Positions 1 through 7,893 of a stretch of 64,000 nucleotides of DNA are shown one piece after another. The DNA is from Nannochloris sp. 'desiccata' (Eukaryota > Chlorophyta > Trebouxiophyceae > Chlorellales > Chlorellaceae): contig JAGTXX020000012.1 of assembly GCA_019044685.2 (NCBI GenBank), forward strand, positions 868,001-932,000, in the 5' to 3' direction. The translations under genes were made by a program, and so were the position numbers. Below the pieces are notes generated by a model. That model was given only the letters and a program-made list of their open reading frames with translations, was not told the DNA's origin and ran no database searches. The first letter of the stretch is position 1, and each line of letters starts with the position of its first letter.

Positions 1-1
1 C

Positions 2-1441
2 CTCCCTGAAAATCGTCTTGAAGAGCTTGTAGAGCAGGCTCTCTTTGCCCAAATAAAGGAGTGTCGACTTCACAATACGTTGACCCCCCGTGTTTCTCTA
101 CTCCGCAACTATTCTTGTGGCCTTGAGCAGCTGCCTTTGCACTGTGCTGAGATTTTAGAAGGGCATACCAGTGAAGTGTGGCACCTTCAATTTAGTCATA
201 ACGGAAAGATGTTGGCTACCTGTGGCAGAGACAATAAAGTTATTCTGTGGGACATTTCAGAAGGAAACAAAGAACAAAAGGGTGGCGTTGGTCATGGTGG
301 CCGTGAAGCTGACGGCAGTCCTCCTTTTCCTTCAAAAGCCAATACAACGAAGCAGGGGCAACAAGACCCTTCTTCTTTCTCTTTTTCTTTTTCTTTCCCT
401 CCCCAAGCCAAATTACGTCGTATATTTTCAGGCCATACGGCTCCAGTACTTTTTGTAGCATGGAGCCACGACGACTCCATTCTGGCGTCCTGCGGGCAAG
501 ATTCTCATGTTCGTCTATGGAACCCCTCTGCAGCCATGGCCACACCCCCGTGCATAAAGGTCTTACGACACCACTCTGAGCCTGTATTATCAGCCTCTTG
601 GCTGCCTGATAATAAAACATTGGTGACTGCTGGGCAAGATCGAATGGTGAGTGTCGTGGGCGTCGACGGTGAGGTCCTTCAAAATTGGAGAGCCCACCGA
701 ATGCAAGACGTCAGCGTGGCAGCTGGGGGTAGGTATATATTTGCATCTACTCATGATCGAAGAATTAATGTCTATGAAGCTCTTGTTCGACCGAAAGCGA
801 TAGCAGAAAAAGAAGGGCAAGAGGAAGAAGAAGAAGATGCAGATAGTCTTGAAAAACAGAGAGAGCGTGCTGAAATGCTTAGAAAAGAACTCGAGAGGGA
901 CACGAAAACAACTGATAACAGCAATACTAATGAATGGAAAGAAGAAGAATGGTTGTTTAGCGCTCGATTTGATTCAAAGAAACAACGAGATAGTACGCTT
1001 TTAGACGGAGAGGATCTCATGGCGTTTTCTACTTCTCCATGTGGTCGATACCTCTTAGCGAATCTTCGTGATGGAACGTTATCCCTTTGGGATCTTGGAT
1101 CTCGGTGTCGCCGTACATTGAAACTGCCTGTGGGGCTTGTATCCAGATTTTCACCTCCAGGAAACCCTGAAGGAAGCCTGGGTCGATTCGTCGTGCGGAG
1201 TTGCATCGGTGGGATTGGGTCTAAATTCATCACAACCGGCACAGAAAGTGGAAAAGTGCCGATTTGGCAGAGAGATACGGGAGAGTTGTTGGCGGTATTG
1301 GAAGGGCATCGTGGGGTGGTGAATGCTGTAGCGTGGAACGAGAAAAGGCCAGAGATGTTGGCAACTGCTTCTGATGACGGGACAATTAGAATTTGGTTGG
1401 CTGAAAGTAGTACCGGTAATGGTTCATTAGTAATTAGTTGA
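2..1441 (+). CDS. GID7/WDR26-like WD40 protein, 5' truncated
   Basis: This is the C-terminal part of a WD40 protein of the GID7/WDR26 family, the scaffold of the GID/CTLH ubiquitin ligase. The frame is open from base 2, so the start and probably the LisH-CTLH region lie outside the window. The first visible residues (LPENRLEELVEQAL) match the end of the CTLH helical region that precedes the propeller. WD repeats follow: EILEGHTSEVW, IFSGHTAPV, VLRHHSEPV and a last one with SDDGTIRIW. The FVVRSCIGG and TGELLAVLEGH stretches are typical of WDR26. A charged, low-complexity insert (about 255-300 in the visible protein) breaks the propeller. No ATG exists upstream in frame; TTG at 80 is not a real start. 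Convergent with the TRIP13-like gene. Family assignment is firm; orthology is inferred. Confidence 0.85.
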   Translation, partial: LPENRLEELVEQALFAQIKECRLHNTLTPRVSLLRNYSCGLEQLPLHCAEILEGHTSEVWHLQFSHNGKMLATCGRDNKVILWDISEGNKEQKGGVGHGGREADGSPPFPSKANTTKQGQQDPSSFSFSFSFPPQAKLRRIFSGHTAPVLFVAWSHDDSILASCGQDSHVRLWNPSAAMATPPCIKVLRHHSEPVLSASWLPDNKTLVTAGQDRMVSVVGVDGEVLQNWRAHRMQDVSVAAGGRYIFASTHDRRINVYEALVRPKAIAEKEGQEEEEEDADSLEKQRERAEMLRKELERDTKTTDNSNTNEWKEEEWLFSARFDSKKQRDSTLLDGEDLMAFSTSPCGRYLLANLRDGTLSLWDLGSRCRRTLKLPVGLVSRFSPPGNPEGSLGRFVVRSCIGGIGSKFITTGTESGKVPIWQRDTGELLAVLEGHRGVVNAVAWNEKRPEMLATASDDGTIRIWLAESSTGNGSLVIS

Positions 1442-1615
1442 TGCTAGATATATGTTACATGTGATGGTAATGCATGCACTATACGTGTGTTTGTTTAACC
1501 AATCTTCAAGGATGTCTTGAAATTTAGTGATTAGAAAGGGAAAAAGAAAGGAAAAAGTCGGCTCAGCAGTGGTGAAATGAAATAAAAGAATTTCAAATAC
1601 GTAACGTATTGCTAG

Positions 1616-3034
1616 TTAGCCCTGGACGAGGGCTTCGCGGTCTCTCTTTTCTTCATCTAAAGCCACCTCCATAGCAGCTAAAAACTGCTCTGCGGTTGCT
1701 CTTCCACTGAAAAAGCCTGCACCTGCGTGCGCTAAGAAGGGAAGTTTCCTAAGCGCACGGCCAGATAAGCCTTCTGCATTTTCAGCTATTTTAGAAAGCC
1801 TCAAGCCTAAAAGAATACTCTCCTCTTCCATTGGAGGGTCGTTGCCGTTGTTATTATTATCTGCGAGTGCCAGTGTTGCGATCCCAGCAGCTCCCTGCGC
1901 AGGCAAATCATCGAGTCTAGGGAAATGCACCCCTTGCCTTTGAAATTGAATGATGCCTACTTTAATAAGCTCTTGTAAGCTAGACCGCAGCATTTCATAG
2001 CGCGCTTTCGCGGTAGGTGGGCCGATGTACGCTTTAATGTCTGCCCTATCGACAAAAGCCACGTCTATGTTGCCAGTAAGATTTGAAGTGGTCAACACCA
2101 TGCAGTTCTTATGGACGCGTAATTGATCTAGTTGTGTCAGTAACGCATTCACAGCACGGATAGCATCACTAGGCTCTCCATTGCCCGCAGCTGCACCACG
2201 TGCTGCAGCAAGACTTTCCACTTCATCGACTAATACAAAGACTAACGCATCAGGCTCTTCCAATTTCTCTTTAATAGCTTCAAATAGCTTGGCGACAAGT
2301 TTTCCTGACTCTGAAAACCAGCGAGAAAACAGAGAATGCGCGTTAACTTCCACCAGCTCTGCTGTAGTGTAGTATTTATTAAGTCTAATAGACAGTTTTT
2401 GTGCCAGTGCTTTACATAAGCTGGTCTTTCCGGTTCCTGGGGGGCCATGTAGAAGTACCAAGCGTCCAGAAGTGATGAGCGATGAAGAAACTCCCAGCTG
2501 TCCAAACAGCAGCGCACTGTCGGCATAGCGCAAAAGACGGCGTTTTACTTCCGTATCATAGTACAGAGATTCCCAGAGACCGTGGAAATCGGTAGAAGGG
2601 AGGGTGCATTGCTTGAAAGAAGGGCAATCATCATCACCATCATCACCATCTTCAGGGCCGTTGGCGTCAAGAGCGTAGGCACGGACGTCCCAAATGACTT
2701 CCCATGGTAAGTAGAACGGTTTACTAGGTCCATGATCGATTGGTTGTTCTGCGTCTACAAGGGAAATGGAGTCGCAGTGGACGTCTAGGAAAGCGTTGGC
2801 TTGGCCTTGGTCCAGCGGTAAGGGGCCGCTAATTGTAGGAATTTTAGGGAGGGTGCGAAGCCAGGACTCTGCTGCAGCGCATACTTCTTCTAATGATGCT
2901 TGGGAGTCTTGGCGGATCTGTGCTTCGGCTTGAAGAACCACTTTTCCTGCTGTTGCAGGTGATGTGATCTGAGAAGTGTGTGGAAAAAAACGCCCATAAG
3001 ATGGGACAGTCATGATAGCTAGCGCCTCTGTCAA
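1616..3034 (-). CDS. AAA+ ATPase TRIP13/PCH2 homologue
   Basis: A single-exon 472-residue AAA+ ATPase of the pachytene checkpoint family (PCH2, mammalian TRIP13, rice CRC1). In that family the enzyme remodels HORMA proteins in meiosis and in the spindle checkpoint. Visible are Walker A GPPGTGKT near residue 198, Walker B VLVDEVES near 268, sensor-1 TTSN, and the family-specific FSRWFSESGKLV block. The N-terminal 150 residues, the HORMA-binding domain in relatives, are diverged and include an acidic EDGDDGDDD stretch. Length agrees with the family's 430-480 residues. A second in-frame ATG lies seven codons downstream (3013). A candidate TGTAA poly(A) signal is at 1455-1459 on this strand. It shares a 327-bp promoter region with ORMDL. 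Confidence 0.93.
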   Translation of the reverse strand: MTEALAIMTVPSYGRFFPHTSQITSPATAGKVVLQAEAQIRQDSQASLEEVCAAAESWLRTLPKIPTISGPLPLDQGQANAFLDVHCDSISLVDAEQPIDHGPSKPFYLPWEVIWDVRAYALDANGPEDGDDGDDDCPSFKQCTLPSTDFHGLWESLYYDTEVKRRLLRYADSALLFGQLGVSSSLITSGRLVLLHGPPGTGKTSLCKALAQKLSIRLNKYYTTAELVEVNAHSLFSRWFSESGKLVAKLFEAIKEKLEEPDALVFVLVDEVESLAAARGAAAGNGEPSDAIRAVNALLTQLDQLRVHKNCMVLTTSNLTGNIDVAFVDRADIKAYIGPPTAKARYEMLRSSLQELIKVGIIQFQRQGVHFPRLDDLPAQGAAGIATLALADNNNNGNDPPMEEESILLGLRLSKIAENAEGLSGRALRKLPFLAHAGAGFFSGRATAEQFLAAMEVALDEEKRDREALVQG

Positions 3035-3361
3035 ATGTATAGCCAGTAAAAGTAATTTCTTACGTGGTCAAAGGGCGTTAAGCGAGCTTGAAATAATAAC
3101 CTCAGCTCGCTCACATTTTGAACTTGAGCTCGCACTTTCGAGGCCACTTCAGAGACTCTATAAGAGACGACAACACATTGACCCCATTCAACAAGCCTTC
3201 ATACCTATATTTTCTTCAACACTAAATAATTCTTGTGGTATTGAGCTAGCCAAGCCTCGACGCAATCTTGCTGGAGAAATATTTATTTCATTTCCCGAGG
3301 AGTTTTGCAAATTTGCAACCTTTTTTGAGAACCCACCATAACCAAAGCTGTAGTGCATTTC
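3035..3361. promoter_or_regulatory. Shared promoter region of TRIP13-like and ORMDL genes
   Basis: This 327-bp gap lies between two divergent start codons. It holds repeated GAGCTCGC/AGCTCGCTC-like words near 3090-3135 but no ORF that resembles a gene. No TATA box could be assigned with confidence. Confidence 0.4.
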
Positions 3362-4020
3362 ATGCCTATGATTGTGACATCGCCTCGTGGGCTTTCAATG
3401 CCCGCCGTGGCCACAAATAAAAACACAAATTGGTTAAACAACAAGGCCGCGTGGCTATTTTACGTGCTGCTAATATTCGTCATGTGGCTCATGATATCCA
3501 ACTGGGTAGACCCTGGCTTGGCTTGGACATATGTTCATATCGGCCACGGGCTGATCAGCTGGTATTTGCTGCATTGGACTAAAGGCTCTCCGATCTCTGA
3601 CGATCAGGGCAAGTATGATAGGTAAGAAGGCATCTCGCTGGGGTTGTGGGCATAGTACTGTAGTATTATAGCATTGGAATGTGGCAGATTCCATTCCGAA
3701 CTCAAGTTCTTTCTAAATTAAGAAGCTTCCAGGAAATGTTGCCGCTCACACCGCTCGCTCGAAATAAATTGACTCACCCCTGTTTTCTATTATTTCTCTG
3801 CAGCATGACATTTTGGGAACAGATAGATGATGGAGTTCAATTTACCGCCACTCGTAAATTCTTTACCATCATTCCAGTAGTTTTATTTCTGTTAGCAACT
3901 AATTCCTCCGATTTTAGCCGCCAGCCACTTGGCGTTAATTTGATTGTGGTTGTAGTCTTGCTGATTTCTAAACTGTCTAGCATGCATGACGTGCGCATTT
4001 TGGGAATCAATAGGTATTAA
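3362..4020 (+). CDS. ORMDL family ER membrane protein
   Basis: Two exons, 3362-3621 and 3804-4020, joined across a 182-nt GT-AG intron, encode 158 residues of the ORM/ORMDL family. These ER proteins inhibit serine palmitoyltransferase and so control sphingolipid synthesis. Matches include NTNWLNNKAAW, GLAWTYVHIGHGL, HWTKGSPISDDQGKY, the WEQIDDGVQFTATRKFF block that continues exactly in exon 2, and the C-terminal VRILGINRY. Four hydrophobic segments are present, as in the family, and length is close to the usual 153-157. The joint makes AG+C (Ser). I chose ATG 3362; the GTG nine bases upstream is not a eukaryotic start. ATG 3368 is also possible. Confidence 0.93.
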
Positions 4021-4626
4021 CTGACATAGTATGCGCTTGGGCATCGAACAGCCCAGTTTGCGCTGTTCCTTTTGATTAAAAATGATAAAACAATGAAAAA
4101 AGTTTAACCCCCCTTCCCCACTGTCCCTTATCTTTAATGCTTTCTTTGTTGCCTTTTCGGCTGCTCTCTTACCCACTTTTTATTCTATATCCTCGTCATG
4201 CTTACACCTTTACCATGTTTAACACGCATTAGTTTGAATATAATAAAAGAAAAGTGCACAGGCAAGGTGCTAGCAGGAACTTAAGAAGAAGAGACGGGCA
4301 AAAGACGACGCAAGGAAAACTAACATGTCCACTTTTCTTTAAAAACTTCCCTCCTTTCCCCTCATTTGCCACCTTTAGCTGCTCTTTCGCCCACTAGAAT
4401 AAGGCATCTTTGTCATAATTCCAGCAACGTTACGTCAAATAGAACAAAATTGCAACAAATAAAAAGCACTACAGGCAAAGTATAAATACATTCAAAAAAT
4501 TCGAGTCTTTCGCTTATCATACAGAATGAGCTTCTCTAGGAGAAAACACTTACTGAAGATTGACGCAGCAAGCTGCGTGGGTTTGTAATATATTCAAAAA
4601 ATTCTAGTCTTTACATAGACATTTAA
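4021..4626. other. Convergent 3' region with degenerate repeats
   Basis: This 606-bp gap separates the ends of ORMDL and the Rieske gene. It contains two 20-bp direct repeats (4491-4510 and 4593-4612, one mismatch, 102 bp apart). It also has a weaker duplication of a pyrimidine-rich block with the core CTGCTCT..CCCACT (about 4080-4180 and 4310-4400). The 94-codon minus-strand ORF here is lysine-rich, matches no family I know and lies in this repeat, so I do not call it. Confidence 0.5.
4491..4612. repeat. Pair of 20-bp direct repeats
   Basis: The word TTCAAAAAATTC(G/T)AGTCTTT occurs at 4491-4510 and 4593-4612 with a single difference and a period of 102 bp. It lies just downstream of the Rieske gene's stop codon, so the second copy may be in its 3' UTR. 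Confidence 0.75.
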
Positions 4627-5373
4627 TTATTTATCTATATTCATAGCATTTCCGTTCGACGGTGGGAGAGGCAGTACGCCTGCTGCGCTACTTCTTCTTC
4701 TATTACTGGGAGACCCTCTAGAATCTGCTACCAAGTCCTCTGGCCAGACATCTTCCCCTTCCATGTAACTCATCCCTCTCGGAGAAGCAGGTGGTGTTCC
4801 ACGCAGAGGAGAAGAAGATCTTCCAGGCGATCTAGAGCCATCTCTATCTGTATTTAAACGTAAAGAACGTGATCGTACACGTGCTCCACATTCTGCTTTA
4901 TACGCATACTCGTCACTGGCTAGAGCTCCATCTAAATTTAACTTGACATAGATGCCGTCGGCACGTTGCTCTACTTGATGGACTCTTTGCCGTTGTCCGA
5001 CTGATTTCCATTGCCCAGCGTGGAGTTTTCCGTCTTCGCCTTGTTGTGCTGCTTGATACCACTTTTCGCCGTTCCGTAAGGAAACATGGTAATAGTGATA
5101 TGGACACACCAAAGTTGCCCCACATTCGGGGATCTCCTCAATTTCGCCTAGAGCTAAAGGTCCACCGGCATGGAAACAGACGCTATCCAAGCAATGTAGA
5201 CGGTCTTGGTGACATATAATAGAAATATAGCGGCCGTTTACCCGGACGTGGAGTCGTCCATCTGGTGCTGCATCTAATTCGCTTGGTTCCGCAATTTTAT
5301 GCCAAAATTGTAATGAGGTTATGTCGCTTGTAGCACCAGGAGGTGCTTTAATTATGCTCATAGGTGCCTCCAT
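4627..5373 (-). CDS. Rieske [2Fe-2S] domain protein, RFESD-like
   Basis: A 248-residue soluble Rieske-domain protein. The cluster-binding pattern is clear: C-F-H (about residues 67-69) and C-P-Y-H (about 90-93), with the GGPLALG loop between. Spacing, the LYQ-like KWYQAAQ and the ..VGQRQRVHQVE.. strand resemble the small animal protein RFESD more than plastid or mitochondrial Rieske subunits; there is no transmembrane anchor or transit peptide. Residues after about 165 form an Arg/Ser/Pro-rich tail (RSRSLR, SRSPGRSSSPLRG) that RFESD lacks and that looks disordered and phosphorylatable. Redox partner and substrate are unknown. Two in-frame ATGs (5373, 5361) are possible. Divergent from CHLP. 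Confidence 0.88.
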   Translation of the reverse strand: MEAPMSIIKAPPGATSDITSLQFWHKIAEPSELDAAPDGRLHVRVNGRYISIICHQDRLHCLDSVCFHAGGPLALGEIEEIPECGATLVCPYHYYHVSLRNGEKWYQAAQQGEDGKLHAGQWKSVGQRQRVHQVEQRADGIYVKLNLDGALASDEYAYKAECGARVRSRSLRLNTDRDGSRSPGRSSSPLRGTPPASPRGMSYMEGEDVWPEDLVADSRGSPSNRRRSSAAGVLPLPPSNGNAMNIDK

Positions 5374-5725
5374 TTTTGTTGAAATGCAAATTTGTCTTCA
5401 ATATGGAACGGTTTGTCAACTTTTTTAATCGATTCGAAATTCGAAACCAGATTTATAAACGTTTCAGACCCGTTTTTGATGCTTTTGCTGGTTTATACGA
5501 TGAAGATAATTTAGCATATCAGAAATTTACAACTAACAAGGCAACATGGGGCTCCGCGTACGTCAATTTGGCCAAATTGGCCACAAAGTTGTCAACGTTG
5601 AGACCGTTAACGTTGAGACCCCGGTTTTATCCTGCCCTGATCCAAATTTCAAGTTGCTAATTTACCCTTTTGAACATCATTTAGAGCTTTCAAAGCATCG
5701 TTCATCAATTGCACATTATCAAAAA
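5374..5725. promoter_or_regulatory. Shared promoter region of Rieske and CHLP genes
   Basis: This 352-bp gap between divergent start codons carries a perfect 14-bp palindrome, AATTTGGCCAAATT (5565-5578). It also holds a tandem pair of AACGTTGAGACC words (5594-5605 and 5609-5620, 15-bp period). Their position 100-160 bp before the CHLP start suggests binding sites, but no factor is known to me. Confidence 0.45.
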
Positions 5726-7364
5726 ATGCAGGCCATCGCTTCCCAAACTCGGGTAGCACCCGTTGGGGTTGCCCAGCGCACCGTTAATGTCAACAAGGCA
5801 TCTGCCTTCATGGGTGCCCCCGTTGGCCACCGCTCCCTGGGCATTGCCAAGCCCCTTGCCAAGTCTCAGCAGCAGGTGTCTGGGCGCAGTCTTTCCATGC
5901 AGGTATACGCTGTCAAGGATGGAACTTCCCTTGACAGGCCTCTTCGTGTTGCAGTCATTGGTGGAGGACCTTCAGGTGCCTGTGCTGCTGAGACTCTCGC
6001 ACAGGGTGGTGTTGAAGCTTTTTTGATTGAGCGCAAGATGGACAACTGCAAGGTACGTTGACACACAACTTCAGAGATCACTTGACATTATCTTAAAATG
6101 AGGTCTCATCTTAGGTATCTATCTGCTCTGGCCTCTCTTTTTAATAGTAGAAGATATTTCTGTTTTCTTATTCCCTCACAACTTCTAACTCATTCCTACA
6201 ACAACTCCAATCTAAAATCTGCAGCCTTGCGGTGGTGCTATCCCAATTTGCATGGTTGAGGAGTTTGACCTCCCCATGGAAATTATCGACCGTCGCGTCA
6301 CCAAGATGAAAATGATCTCCCCTTCCAACGTGGAAGTCGATGTTGGCAAGACCTTAAACGATAAAGAATGGATTGGTATGTGCCGCCGTGAAGTCTTTGA
6401 TGACTACCTTCGTAACCGTGCCAAGGGCTTTGGTGCTAGCTTGATCAACGGTCTCTTCCTCCGCATGGATAAGAATGGAGATGGCCCCATTACCATCCAC
6501 TATAACAACTACGAGGATGGTTCCAAGGTTGGTGTCCCTACAACTCTTGAGGTCGATATGGTCATTGGTGCTGATGGTGCCAACTCTCGTGTTGCCAAGG
6601 AAATTGATGCCGGTGAGGCTGATTACGCCATTGCCTTCCAAGAGCGTATCCGTATCTCTGACGATAAGATGGAATACTACAAGGATCTCGCTGAAATGTA
6701 TGTCGGTGATGATGTCTCCCCTGATTTCTACGGCTGGGTGTTCCCTAAATACGACCACGTTGCTGTTGGTACCGGAACCGTTGTCAACAAGACTGCCATC
6801 AAGCAGTACCAGCAAGCCACCCGCGACCGCGCAAAGGTGAAAACCGAGGGTGGTACCATCATCCGTGTTGAGGCTCACCCTATTCCTGAACATCCTCGCC
6901 CCAAGAGATTTGAAGGACGTGTTGCTCTTGTCGGAGATGCTGCTGGCTACGTCACCAAGTGCTCTGGTGAAGGTATCTACTTTGCTGCCAAATCCGGCCG
7001 TATGTGTGCTGAAGCTATTGTCGAGGGCTCTGCCAAGGGTACCAAGATGACTGGTGAAGCTTCCATCCGTAACTACCTTGACAAATGGGATAAGAAATAC
7101 TGGCTCACCTACAAGGTTCTCGATATCTTGCAAAAGGTCTTCTACAGAAGCAACCCTGCTCGTGAAGCCTTTGTTGAGCTCTGTTCTAGTACCTATGTCC
7201 AGAAGATGACCTTCGATAGTTATCTTTACAAGACTGTTGTCCCTGGTAACCCCATTGATGATGCTAAGCTTTTAGTCGAGACTGTTGGAGGCTTACTTCG
7301 CAGCAACGCTCTCCGCACAGGTAAAGGTGTCGAGGTCAGCTTTGCCAGCACCAGAGAGACTTAA
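5726..7364 (+). CDS. CHLP: Geranylgeranyl diphosphate reductase, plastid (CHLP)
   Basis: Two exons, 5726-6052 and 6225-7364 (172-nt intron, phase 0), encode 488 residues. The enzyme reduces the geranylgeranyl group to phytyl with NADPH for chlorophyll and tocopherol synthesis in the chloroplast. The FAD/NAD(P)-binding GGGPSG motif is near residue 78. CKPCGGAIP spans the exon joint, and GDAAGYVTKCSGEGI, the second FAD motif, lies near 347. The first ~60 residues are rich in Ala/Ser/Val/Arg and fit a transit peptide. The frame is open up to 5546, but ATG 5726 begins the transit peptide and gives a family-like length. Codon use is strongly biased (GTC, GCC, AAG), as in a highly expressed gene. 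The intron contains a T/A-rich tract before CTGCAG. Confidence 0.96.
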
Positions 7365-7620
7365 TTTTAAGGTTATTTCTCCTTTTTATAATATATAATC
7401 GTATAGTTCTCTTTTGAAATTTCCAAACTTTTGGATAAAATAGTGTTTCATTTCATTAAAAAAATGAATATCTCTATCATCAGCCCTAATATTTTTTAGT
7501 GGGGGCGGTAGGAGGTAGCTTCATAGCTATGTTTCTTTATTGAGTAGGTAGATATCGTATACAACTCTAGAACCCATTCGTTTCTCTACATAATACATTG
7601 AAACTCGTATAGTCAGGTTC

Positions 7621-7626
<6 letters not shown>

Positions 7627-7652
<26 letters not shown>
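7627..7652. repeat. (CT)n microsatellite
   Basis: A run of about 13 CT units lies between the two convergent 3' ends. It produces a spurious Glu-Arg repeat ORF on the minus strand. Confidence 0.9.
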
Positions 7653-7787
7653 GTTTCTTGATTATTATTTTTTCTCTGAAAGGAGAAGAGAAATCGACGA
7701 TGTTTTGCCGCGGAGAATATATGAAGTACTTTAGTTACCGGCCGTCTGTCACTCAACACTTGTAAATTGAATAAATCTACCAATCGC

Positions 7788-7792
7788 TTACA
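7788..7792 (-). terminator. Candidate TGTAA poly(A) signal, BRCT gene
   Basis: TTACA on the plus strand reads TGTAA in the transcript, 102 nt after the stop codon. TGTAA is the standard poly(A) signal of green algae. Confidence 0.45.
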
Positions 7793-7893
7793 CATGATGA
7801 TTACCAGTACTCGATCTGAGTAAAATACGATATAATAAAAGAAAATCGAGGGTATCAATAACAAAACAGAAAAATTTAACAAAAAAGAAAAAT

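Larger units (their letters stand above)
7365..7893. other. Convergent 3' region of CHLP and the BRCT gene
   Basis: This 529-bp gap holds the 3' ends of both genes and a CT dinucleotide run. TTACA at 7788-7792 is a candidate TGTAA poly(A) signal for the BRCT gene. No credible gene is seen. Confidence 0.5.

Noticed and set aside
3892..4176. Lysine-rich 94-codon minus-strand ORF
   Set aside because: It overlaps the coding ORMDL exon and a degenerate repeat, and matches no known protein.
6354..7133. A 259-codon open frame antisense to CHLP
   Set aside because: Same cause: strong codon bias of the highly expressed sense gene; no family match.
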